A DNA stretch of 64,000 bases from Poriferisulfidus sp965116525 (GTDB lineage Bacteria; Pseudomonadota; Gammaproteobacteria; Poriferisulfidales; Poriferisulfidaceae). The position numbers and the translations under genes are program-made. The stretch lies in the NCBI GenBank assembly GCA_965116525.1, contig OZ220694.1, positions 1 to 64,000 of the forward strand, read 5' to 3'. Under the pieces are notes generated by a model. The model was given only the letters and a program-made list of their open reading frames with translations. It was not told where the DNA came from and did not search any database. Shown in pieces: positions 53,070 through 60,171 of this stretch (positions are counted from its first letter, which is position 1; each line of letters begins with the position of its first letter).

Positions 53070-54356
53070 TCAACTGCGCCGATCGAGTGCGACGTAGTCT
53101 CGCTGGGCGTGCCCGGTATATAGCTGGCGGGGGCGGCCGATTCGGAACTGCTCGTCCGTCATCATCTCAAGCCAGTGCGCAATCCAACCCGATGTCCGGG
53201 CCGTGGCGAAAATGACCGTGAACATGTCTAGGGGGATCCCCATGGTCTTGAGGATGATGCCCGAATAGAAATCGACGTTCGGATAGAGTTTTCGAACCAC
53301 GAAATATTCGTCGTTCAGGGCCGCCTGCTCCAAGGACATGGCGGTTTCGAGGAGAGGACAGCTCGGATTGCCTTCCCCATGCTTCTCCAGCAGGTTGTAG
53401 CAGATTTTCTGGATTAACTTCGCTCGCGGATCATAATTCTTGTAGACCCGGTGCCCAAAACCCATCAGCCGGGCATGGCTATTCTTGCTCTTGGTCTGCT
53501 CGACGTACTCCTCGACTGAGATGTCCGAGGCATGGATTTCTTCCAGCATCTGGATCACGGCCTCGTTGGCGCCACCGTGCGACGGCCCCCAAAGCGTTGC
53601 CACGCCTGCGGCGACGGCGGCCACCGGGCTGGTCTCGGAGCTGCCGGACAGCCGAACCGTGGAGGTGGATGCATTCTGCTCATGGTCGGCGTGCAGGAGG
53701 AACAGGACGTCCATGGCATGTGAGAAAAGGGGGTCCGGCTTCGAGCCGAACATCATGTGGAGGAAATTGGACGTAAAGTCGAGCTCCGGATTGGGATCGA
53801 CCGGAGATTGGCCTGTCCGGTAGCGGTATCCGAGAGCCGCCAGGACCGGGACCTGCGCAATCAGTCGCCGCGCCATCCGCTGGCGGTACGCTTTATCGTG
53901 CACATCCAGTTCAGAGTGGTAGATCGAGGCCAGATGGGCCAGTCCGGCCATCAGCATGGCCATCGGATGGGCATCTTTCTCAAACGCCTGCATAAGTTCC
54001 CATGAACCCTTAGGAATCTTTGTTTCTGATTTGATTTCACTAGTAAAGACTTCGAGCTGATCTTGCGTCGGAAGTTCGCCGGTGAGTAGCAGGCAAGCAG
54101 TCTCGACATGGTTGCCGAATTCCGCGAGTTGTTCGATCGGATAGCCTCGATAGCGAAGCAGGCCGAGGTCTCCATCAATGTAAGTGATCTGGCTTTTGCA
54201 ACTGGCCGTGGAGACAAACCCGGGATCCAGAGAGAAATAGCCCCGTTCTTTGTACAGATTGCTGATGTTGACCGCAGCCGGCCCTTCGGTCGATTCGGCA
54301 ATCGACAGTTCGACTTCCTTCCCGCCGTTGACCAGTTTGATTTTTCGCTTGGGCAT
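53070..54356 (-). CDS. gltA: Citrate synthase
   Basis: Type II citrate synthase of 428 residues, first step of the TCA cycle. Active-site histidines and Asp are visible in LHADHEQNASTSTVRL (~235), GPSHGGANEAVI and MGFGHRVYKNYDPRAK; the N-terminal domain has GLLRYRGYPIEQLAE. The ATG at 54356 has GAGAA a few bases upstream; a GTG-type longer start at 54368 adds four residues. Stands alone on this strand. Confidence 0.97.
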   Translation of the reverse strand: MPKRKIKLVNGGKEVELSIAESTEGPAAVNISNLYKERGYFSLDPGFVSTASCKSQITYIDGDLGLLRYRGYPIEQLAEFGNHVETACLLLTGELPTQDQLEVFTSEIKSETKIPKGSWELMQAFEKDAHPMAMLMAGLAHLASIYHSELDVHDKAYRQRMARRLIAQVPVLAALGYRYRTGQSPVDPNPELDFTSNFLHMMFGSKPDPLFSHAMDVLFLLHADHEQNASTSTVRLSGSSETSPVAAVAAGVATLWGPSHGGANEAVIQMLEEIHASDISVEEYVEQTKSKNSHARLMGFGHRVYKNYDPRAKLIQKICYNLLEKHGEGNPSCPLLETAMSLEQAALNDEYFVVRKLYPNVDFYSGIILKTMGIPLDMFTVIFATARTSGWIAHWLEMMTDEQFRIGRPRQLYTGHAQRDYVALDRRS

Positions 54357-54522
54357 AAATGTTCTCAATCCGACACCTTTTCACGCATCATCAGCCTGCG
54401 TGAACCTCAGGACGGGGTTTTTTGGAATAAGACATTTTACACGCAAGGTGCTACAGCTTTGTTGGGAACCCATCGTGCGAGGGGATTCGATTATATGGAA
54501 TAAGCCGTCAAATCAGGCTTTT

Positions 54523-55038
54523 TTACAGTAGTGTCCGAATAAAGGCTGCAATGGCTGGGGGGTCGTTCAGGTCGAGGTGTGGCAGTGTCAGCCCGGGCGG
54601 AGGAGGCGCGTCGGTCGCCAAGGCAAGGATGTTGGGATCATCCGGGTACAGGTACGAATGCCCCAGATCCGGCCGGGACAGCTCGATTTTCGGGAAAGAT
54701 TCGTGCTTGAAGCCTTCCACCAGGATCAGATCGAGTGATGCCGTGTCCAGCTTCGGTAGAAGCTTCGCGAGGGTCATTTCCTCTTCCTCTGCGCCCAATT
54801 CATGCATCAAAGCCCAGCGGCGGCCTGAAGAAATCAGCATTTCTCTGGCGCCGGCCTTGCGCAACCGGTAACTGTCTTTCCCCGGCTGGTCCACGTCAAA
54901 CGCATGGTGGGCGTGCTTGACCATGCCGATACGCAATCCCTGCTCGGCTAGTATCGGAATCAGCTGGGTCAGGAGTTCAGTCTTTCCGGTTCCGCTGAAT
55001 GCGGCGAAACCCAGCAAAGTAGGAGATTTGGAGCCCAT
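54523..55038 (-). CDS. mobB: Molybdopterin-guanine dinucleotide biosynthesis protein MobB
   Basis: A 171-residue P-loop protein that assists MobA. Walker A is AFSGTGKTELLTQL (~14), VKHAHHAFDVDQPGKDSYRLRKAGA is the MobB signature (seen as two shorter stretches) and LILVEGFKHESFPKIEL follows. Its ATG shares bases with the mobA stop (TGATG). Confidence 0.93.
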   Translation of the reverse strand: MGSKSPTLLGFAAFSGTGKTELLTQLIPILAEQGLRIGMVKHAHHAFDVDQPGKDSYRLRKAGAREMLISSGRRWALMHELGAEEEEMTLAKLLPKLDTASLDLILVEGFKHESFPKIELSRPDLGHSYLYPDDPNILALATDAPPPPGLTLPHLDLNDPPAIAAFIRTLL

Positions 55039-55655
55039 CAGAGCGTCAATTCCTCGTGGGTGTTGATGTTTCGGAACTCATCGGGATTTTCGAAAGGGAC
55101 CTCCTCGAAGCCCTGTGCGCCATAGAATTCGTCAATTTTACGCCCGCCGTGGCGGAGAAAATCATCCAAAGCATCAGAAAGGCCGGTGTGTAGCATGGCA
55201 AAGACCGGCTGCAAGCGCCCGGCGCAGCTTGCGACGGCGATCCGGGTTCCCTCCTCGGCAAAAGGGGAGGCCAGCCTTTCCGCCAGATCCAGGCTGACCT
55301 CCGGGCTGTCGCAGGGGACGCACAGCAGCAATTCTGTCTGAGCCGCACGCAATCCGGCGAGAATGCCAGCGAGCGGCCCCAGAAAGCCGTCCTCCGCGTC
55401 CGTGATCACGGGGTGGCCGAACTGCGCGTACTGGTCGTGGCTGCGATTGGCGTTGATCAGCACGGCGTGAACCTGCGGTTCAAGACGCTCAAGGACATGT
55501 GCGATGAGAGGGCGCCCTTGGTAGGAAACCAGCCCCTTGTCCTGTCCGCCCATGCGGCGCGCCTTGCCGCCGGCAAGGATCATGCCGGTCAGTGGCGGGG
55601 GGTGGGCCGGAGGTACAGACATGGCATTATTGAGCATCTGCCGGAATTGGTTCAT
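55038..55655 (-). CDS. mobA: Molybdenum cofactor guanylyltransferase MobA
   Basis: Transfers GMP to molybdopterin; 205 residues from the ATG at 55655, or 194 from 55622. The nucleotide site is MILAGGKARRMGGQDKGLV, and INANRSHDQYAQFGHPVI, VPCDSPEVSLDL and LHTGLSDALDDFLRHGGRKI are conserved. No strong ribosome site settles the start; the longest frame to 55739 would overlap the divergent DUF1244 gene. Confidence 0.93.
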   Translation of the reverse strand: MNQFRQMLNNAMSVPPAHPPPLTGMILAGGKARRMGGQDKGLVSYQGRPLIAHVLERLEPQVHAVLINANRSHDQYAQFGHPVITDAEDGFLGPLAGILAGLRAAQTELLLCVPCDSPEVSLDLAERLASPFAEEGTRIAVASCAGRLQPVFAMLHTGLSDALDDFLRHGGRKIDEFYGAQGFEEVPFENPDEFRNINTHEELTL

Positions 55656-55728
55656 TGTAAGGGGAAGGAACGGCGCACGGGTTATACTGAATTTCGCCGA
55701 AAACAAACCCGTCAGGGCCACGAACACA

Positions 55729-56043
55729 ATGTCGGACATTCCCGAGAACCAGCGCGAGGAGATCGAGGCGGCCGTCTACCGGCGTCTCGTCGAACACCTG
55801 AGAAGCAAGCCAGAGGTCCAGAATATCGACTTGATGAACCTGGCGGATTTTTGCCGGAACTGCCTGTCCAAATGGTATGTGGCCGCGGCAGAGGAACGGG
55901 GTGTCGCGCTGGATTACGACACCGCCCGGGAAATCGTCTACGGCATGCCGTATGCCGAATGGAAATCCCGCTACCAGAAAGAGGCCACCCCGGAGCAAAT
56001 GGCGGCATTCGAGGCCGGGGAAAAGGCCAAGCAGGCATCCTGA
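55729..56043 (+). CDS. DUF1244 family protein
   Basis: A 104-residue, mostly helical cytoplasmic protein: IEAAVYRRLVEHLRSKPEVQNIDLM and FCRNCLSKWYVAAAEERG, then IVYGMPYAEWKSRYQ, match DUF1244. The pair of cysteines in FCRNCL is conserved. Function unknown. Divergent from mobA and six bases ahead of moeB. Confidence 0.85.
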   Translation: MSDIPENQREEIEAAVYRRLVEHLRSKPEVQNIDLMNLADFCRNCLSKWYVAAAEERGVALDYDTAREIVYGMPYAEWKSRYQKEATPEQMAAFEAGEKAKQAS

Positions 56044-56049
56044 TTCATC

Positions 56050-56814
56050 ATGGGCGCGGAACTGGGCGACCCGCAACTCCTACGCTACAACCGGCAAATC
56101 GTCCTGCCGGAAGTCGGCATCGAGGGTCAGCAGCGCCTGCTGCAGTCCCACGTCCTGCTGATTGGCCTGGGAGGCCTGGGTTCTCCGCTTGCCATGTATC
56201 TGGCGACTTGCGGTGTGGGCTGGCTGACACTGGCCGATCCTGACCGCATTGAACTGGCGAACCTCCAGCGCCAGATCCTGTACGGGACATCCAGCCTGGG
56301 CCGGGCCAAGACCGAGGAAGCTCGCCGGGTCGTGGAGGATCTGAACCCTGAGATCCGCGTCGAGACCGTCGCCGAATACCTGAAGGGCGACCTGCTGAGG
56401 GAGCAGGTTCAGGCGGCAGACCTGGTCGTGGATGCCACGGACAACTTTGAGACCCGCCTGGCGATCAACCAGGCCTGTGTCGAATCTGCCACGCCGCTGG
56501 TCTCCGGGGCCGTGATCCGAATGGAGGGGCAGGTGGCGGTCTTCCGCAACCGCCAGAAAGGAGATGTCTGCTACCAATGCCTGTTCGGCGCCGAGCCCGT
56601 GCCGGAAGAAGGCTGTTCTGAAACCGGTGTGCTGGGCCCCGTTGCAGGAGCCGTCGCCAGTGTCCAGGCGGTCGAGGCGATCAAGTGCCTGCTGTCCATC
56701 GGGAACCCCCTGTACAACCGGTTATTGCTTTATGATGCGGCGGAGGCACAATGGCGAACAGTGGAACTCGTGGCGGACGAACAATGTCCCATTTGTAGTT
56801 CCGTTCACAGATGA
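56050..56814 (+). CDS. moeB: MoeB/ThiF-family adenylyltransferase
   Basis: E1-like enzyme of 254 residues that adenylates the C-terminus of a sulfur-carrier protein (MoaD or ThiS). It opens LLRYNRQIVLPEVGIEGQQ, the nucleotide site is LIGLGGLGSPLAMYLA (~37), and ANLQRQILY, DATDNFETRLAINQACV and zinc cysteines in CYQCLFG and CPIC are visible. No rhodanese domain follows. The context of mobA, mobB and msrP favours MoeB over ThiF. Confidence 0.88.
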   Translation: MGAELGDPQLLRYNRQIVLPEVGIEGQQRLLQSHVLLIGLGGLGSPLAMYLATCGVGWLTLADPDRIELANLQRQILYGTSSLGRAKTEEARRVVEDLNPEIRVETVAEYLKGDLLREQVQAADLVVDATDNFETRLAINQACVESATPLVSGAVIRMEGQVAVFRNRQKGDVCYQCLFGAEPVPEEGCSETGVLGPVAGAVASVQAVEAIKCLLSIGNPLYNRLLLYDAAEAQWRTVELVADEQCPICSSVHR

Positions 56815-56824
56815 GAGAGACGGT

Positions 56825-57775
56825 ATGCTGATTCGAGTTCCCAGGCGTTCAGACGAGAAGGAATCCGCGGTGACGGATCCGGAGATCTACCGGCAGCGCC
56901 GCATCTTCATGCAACAGTGCGCGGCCGGGGCTGCAGGCTTGGCGGGCAGTTTGCTGGTGGGCGGGCAGGCCCAGGCGGGGCTGACGATCGGGGCAGTGCA
57001 GTCGAGTCCGTACTCGACCGATGAAGAACTCACGCCCATGCACGCGGCGACCCATTACAACAACTTCTACGAACTGGGCTACAAAAAAGAGGATCCCTCG
57101 CGCAATGCGGCAGCTCTGATCACCGAGCCTTGGACCGTCGAGGTGGAAGGACACTGTGAGAACCCGGGCACCTATGCGATTGAGGATCTGGTGCCGGTGG
57201 ATCAGCTGGAGGAACGGATTTACCGACTCCGCTGCGTCGAGGCCTGGTCGATGGTGATTCCGTGGCTAGGCGTACCGTTGTCGGTCGCGTTGAAGAAGCT
57301 AAGGCCGACTTCGCAGGCCCGCTATGTAGCCTTCCAGACGATCCTGGATCCGGAAAATCTTCCGGGGCAGCGTCGCGCCGTGCTGGACTGGCCTTACGTC
57401 GAGGGCCTGCGGATGGACGAGGCGATGCACCCGCTGACGTTGCTGACCGTCGGCATGTACGGGCAGGTGCTGCCGAACCAGAACGGGGCGCCGATCCGGA
57501 TCGTGGTTCCTTGGAAATATGGCTTCAAAAGCATCAAGTCCATCGTACGGATCCGGTTCGTCGAAGGGCAGCCTCCGACGGCATGGAACCAAGCCACGCC
57601 GCATGAATACGGCTTTTACTCCAACGTAAATCCCGAGGTCAACCATCCGCGCTGGAGTCAGCGGCGCGAGCGGAGGATCGGGGAATTCCGGAAGCGGAAG
57701 ACGCTGATGTTCAACGGCTATGCCGAAGAAGTCGCACATCTCTACAGCGGGATGGATCTGCACAAATATTTCTGA
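56825..57775 (+). CDS. msrP: Protein-methionine-sulfoxide reductase catalytic subunit MsrP
   Basis: Periplasmic molybdoenzyme that repairs oxidised methionines, 316 residues. A Tat-type signal includes QRRIFMQQCAAGAAG; the molybdenum-ligand cysteine lies in RLRCVEAWSMVIPW (~141), and YGFKSIKSIVRIRF and ATPHEYGFYSNVNPEV are conserved. The ATG at 56825 is preceded by GAGAGA; a longer frame from 56564 lies inside moeB. Followed by msrQ after three bases. Confidence 0.93.
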   Translation: MLIRVPRRSDEKESAVTDPEIYRQRRIFMQQCAAGAAGLAGSLLVGGQAQAGLTIGAVQSSPYSTDEELTPMHAATHYNNFYELGYKKEDPSRNAAALITEPWTVEVEGHCENPGTYAIEDLVPVDQLEERIYRLRCVEAWSMVIPWLGVPLSVALKKLRPTSQARYVAFQTILDPENLPGQRRAVLDWPYVEGLRMDEAMHPLTLLTVGMYGQVLPNQNGAPIRIVVPWKYGFKSIKSIVRIRFVEGQPPTAWNQATPHEYGFYSNVNPEVNHPRWSQRRERRIGEFRKRKTLMFNGYAEEVAHLYSGMDLHKYF

Positions 57776-57778
57776 GTC

Positions 57779-58384
57779 ATGCGTGCGCCCACAGCCGCGG
57801 GGTGGATCAAGCCCGCGCTTTTCCTGCTCTGCCTCGTGCCGGCGATTGATCTGGCTCATGGCGCCTGGACTAACACCCTGGGAGTCAATCCGCTGGAAAC
57901 CCTGACCCATTCGACGGGAACGTGGACCCTTCGATTCCTGCTGCTGACGCTGCTGGTCACGCCTTTGATTCGCCTGATAAAGGCGCCGGTGTTGCTGCGC
58001 TACCGCCGGATGCTCGGGCTGTTCGCGTTCTTCTATGTCTCGATCCACTTGGGCACCTATCTCTGGTTCGACAAGTTCTTTGATTGGCAGGAGATCTGGC
58101 TGGACATCCAGGATCGCTTGTTCATCACCGCAGGCATGACGGCCTTTGTTCTGCTGGTGCCGCTGGCATTGACCTCGACCCGGCGCGCCCAGCGGGCGCT
58201 CGCAAATGCCTGGAACCGGCTTCACCGCTTGATCTATGTCGCGACGACCGCCGGACTTCTCCATTATTTCTGGCTGGTCAAGGCGGATTACCTGGAGCCG
58301 ATCATCTATGCTTCCATCTTCGGGGTGCTGATGCTGGCCAGGATCCGGAAGCCGACCGCGGTCAGCGCGTCCGGGATTTCTTAA
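57779..58384 (+). CDS. msrQ: Haem-binding membrane subunit MsrQ
   Basis: Inner-membrane b-type haem protein of 201 residues with about six helices that gives MsrP its electrons from the quinone pool. Conserved: HSTGTWTLRFLLLTLLVTPL (THSTGTWTLRFLLLTLLVT), LGLFAFFYVSIHLGTYLWFD and WNRLHRLIYVATTAGLLHYFW, whose His residues bind haem. It overlaps the end of the convergent J-domain gene by 23 bases. Confidence 0.94.
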   Translation: MRAPTAAGWIKPALFLLCLVPAIDLAHGAWTNTLGVNPLETLTHSTGTWTLRFLLLTLLVTPLIRLIKAPVLLRYRRMLGLFAFFYVSIHLGTYLWFDKFFDWQEIWLDIQDRLFITAGMTAFVLLVPLALTSTRRAQRALANAWNRLHRLIYVATTAGLLHYFWLVKADYLEPIIYASIFGVLMLARIRKPTAVSASGIS

Positions 58385-59066
58385 GCAGGATATCTCTTGC
58401 CTGGTTGATTTTCCGGGTCAGGTAATCATTCCCGCCGCGGTCGGGGTGAAGTTTTTGCGCAAGGGCGCGATGCGCGGACCGGATTTCGGATTCCGGCGCC
58501 TTGGGGGAGACGCCCAGTATCTGGGCGGCGGTTTCCGCCGACATGGCAGAATCCTCGAAATCGTCCGACTCCGTGCTTCTCCCGGGTCCTCTGCCACTCC
58601 AGCCGGTATGGGTTCGCGACAGGTAGGTGCGCAGCAGGGCAACCGACTGCGGGTCGCCCTGGCAGGCCTGCAGCAGGGCCTCCAGCTGCGAAAGATCAAG
58701 CTGGGACAGGCGCTGCCCGGCGAAGTCGCCTTGGCGCACACTTCCGTCAATTGTGCCGGTCGTCCGGTCGATAGTTACGTCCAGCCACGCTGTTTGCAGT
58801 TGGATGGAGGCGGAACCATAGGTGCGCCGTGCCCAGGACAGAAACGGGAGCCAGCGCAGCAGGACCGCTGCCTTGCCGAGGAATGGAAGGATTCCACCGA
58901 CCACGCCGACGATCCAGTGGGCGCGCCCGGTCAGGACCAGCGCGATCAGGCCGATGCCGGCCAAGGCGGCAAGCCACTGGTACAACCGCCGGGGGGACTG
59001 CCTATACTGCCATCGCAAGAACAGGAATAATCCGAACAGTATCAGGGCGATTAATAGGAATCTCAT
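58362..59066 (-). CDS. Membrane-anchored J-domain protein
   Basis: A 234-residue protein with two N-terminal membrane helices (LLIALILFGLFLFL; GLIALVLTGRAHWIVGVVGG), a middle region (DGSVRQGDFAGQRLSQLDLS) and a C-terminal J domain. The J domain has the HPD tripeptide in KLHPDRGGNDYL (~207), so it should stimulate a DnaK. Topology puts the J domain in the cytoplasm. It resembles TIM14-like bacterial proteins rather than DnaJ, lacking Gly/Phe and zinc regions. Client unknown. Confidence 0.85.
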   Translation of the reverse strand: MRFLLIALILFGLFLFLRWQYRQSPRRLYQWLAALAGIGLIALVLTGRAHWIVGVVGGILPFLGKAAVLLRWLPFLSWARRTYGSASIQLQTAWLDVTIDRTTGTIDGSVRQGDFAGQRLSQLDLSQLEALLQACQGDPQSVALLRTYLSRTHTGWSGRGPGRSTESDDFEDSAMSAETAAQILGVSPKAPESEIRSAHRALAQKLHPDRGGNDYLTRKINQARDILLKKSRTR

Positions 59067-59108
59067 CGAAGCAAAATCGTCATAGATGCGAGGAATAATT
59101 AGGTGTAT

Positions 59109-59174
59109 GATAATGGGAAAGGCAGGGGAAACGCCCTGAAGAAAAATTATAAAAAAGAAAAACCGTAAGGAGGG
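59109..59174 (+). promoter_or_regulatory. Leader of the dehalogenase-like gene
   Basis: A GATAAT-like -10 lies at 59109-59114 in an AT-rich gap; no good -35 was found. The ribosome site AAGGAGGG (59167-59174) is near-perfect, five bases ahead of the ATG at 59180, suggesting a well-translated mRNA. Confidence 0.45.
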
Positions 59175-59179
59175 AATCC

Positions 59180-60058
59180 ATGAAACAACCGATTAACATC
59201 GATGGCTTAGATCTCGAAATCCATATTGAGAAGAAGGGTGATAGTGGTCCGGCACTGCTGATGGTGCATGGAATTCCGACAAACAGTCGGTTGTGGCGCC
59301 ATGCGCAGGAAAGTTTGTCCGACCGCTATCAGACTTATGCAATGGATATGGTGGGCTACGGCCAGTCGAGCATGCCTCTCGACAAATTCACTCACTCCCT
59401 GACGAACCAGGCCGAGGCCATCAAGGCGGTCATTGAAGGGTTGGGCCTTACCGGGAACGTTATCCTGGTTGGCCACGATCACGGTGGGGGAGCCTGCCAG
59501 ATCTTCGCCTCGAAGTACGTCGACCACATCAGCCGGCTGGTTCTGATCAATCCGGTTGCTTGGGATTACTGGCCGGTGTTGGAGGTGGAAGCCTTCAGTG
59601 GCTTGGTGGGCGCTCCGGACGAGGTTCTGGGACCGGCCATGGCTCAGGCGGCAGCGGGCTTTCATGGGCTCCTGCTCATGGGCAGCCACGACAAGATCGC
59701 GTTCACCGACAAGAACGTCAAGGAAAACTATCTCTCTTTCTGGGCTCGCGGGCCGGGATTCACCGGCTTCAAGTCGCTGATCCATGTTTGCGCGGAGCCG
59801 ACCAATGAAGAGACCATGAGCGTGGATCACAGCAAGATCACCTGTCCGACCATGGTGTGCTGGGCGTTGCACGATGCCTGGATGCCGGTCGAATCGGGAC
59901 GTCGGCTGAAAGATGCCATCTCGGGGCCGACACGGTTCGAGATCATCGAGCGGGCCGGGCACTATGTGCTGGAAGACCGTCCGGACGCGGTTGTCGACCT
60001 GCTCGACGACTTCGTGACCGAATGGGCGAACGTGGATGGCGTAACTCTGAAGAGCTAG
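59180..60058 (+). CDS. Haloalkane dehalogenase/epoxide hydrolase-like alpha/beta hydrolase
   Basis: A 292-residue cytoplasmic alpha/beta hydrolase. MVHGIPTNSRLWR (~30) is close to the HGxPT..LWR motif of haloalkane dehalogenases. The nucleophile is aspartate in VGHDHGGG (~96), not serine; the acid may be Asp in ALHDAWMP and the base His in AGHYVLEDRP. After Asp the dehalogenase Trp is replaced by His, so the substrate may be an epoxide, a haloacid or something else. Followed by a strong hairpin at 60111-60140. Confidence 0.82.
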   Translation: MKQPINIDGLDLEIHIEKKGDSGPALLMVHGIPTNSRLWRHAQESLSDRYQTYAMDMVGYGQSSMPLDKFTHSLTNQAEAIKAVIEGLGLTGNVILVGHDHGGGACQIFASKYVDHISRLVLINPVAWDYWPVLEVEAFSGLVGAPDEVLGPAMAQAAAGFHGLLLMGSHDKIAFTDKNVKENYLSFWARGPGFTGFKSLIHVCAEPTNEETMSVDHSKITCPTMVCWALHDAWMPVESGRRLKDAISGPTRFEIIERAGHYVLEDRPDAVVDLLDDFVTEWANVDGVTLKS

Positions 60059-60110
60059 GGTTTTTGCTCCAATGCAGGAGCGGAAATCCTCGTTTTGACA
60101 GCGGAAGACA

Positions 60111-60140
60111 TACCGGGAGGCAATGACTTGCCTCCCGGTA
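60111..60140 (+). terminator. Intrinsic terminator after the dehalogenase-like gene
   Basis: A perfect 13-base-pair stem (TACCGGGAGGCAA / TTGCCTCCCGGTA) with the loop TGAC, 53 bases past the stop. It is followed by GTTTCG, so the T-run is short, but the stem is very strong. Confidence 0.65.
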
Positions 60141-60171
60141 GTTTCGTAAATCAGGGACAGGAGGGGGTGCC

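Noticed and set aside
54500..54535. Possible terminator AAGCC...GGCTT with T-run between mobB and gltA
   Set aside because: The T-run is on the plus strand, where no gene ends; the stem has only five pairs. Probably chance.
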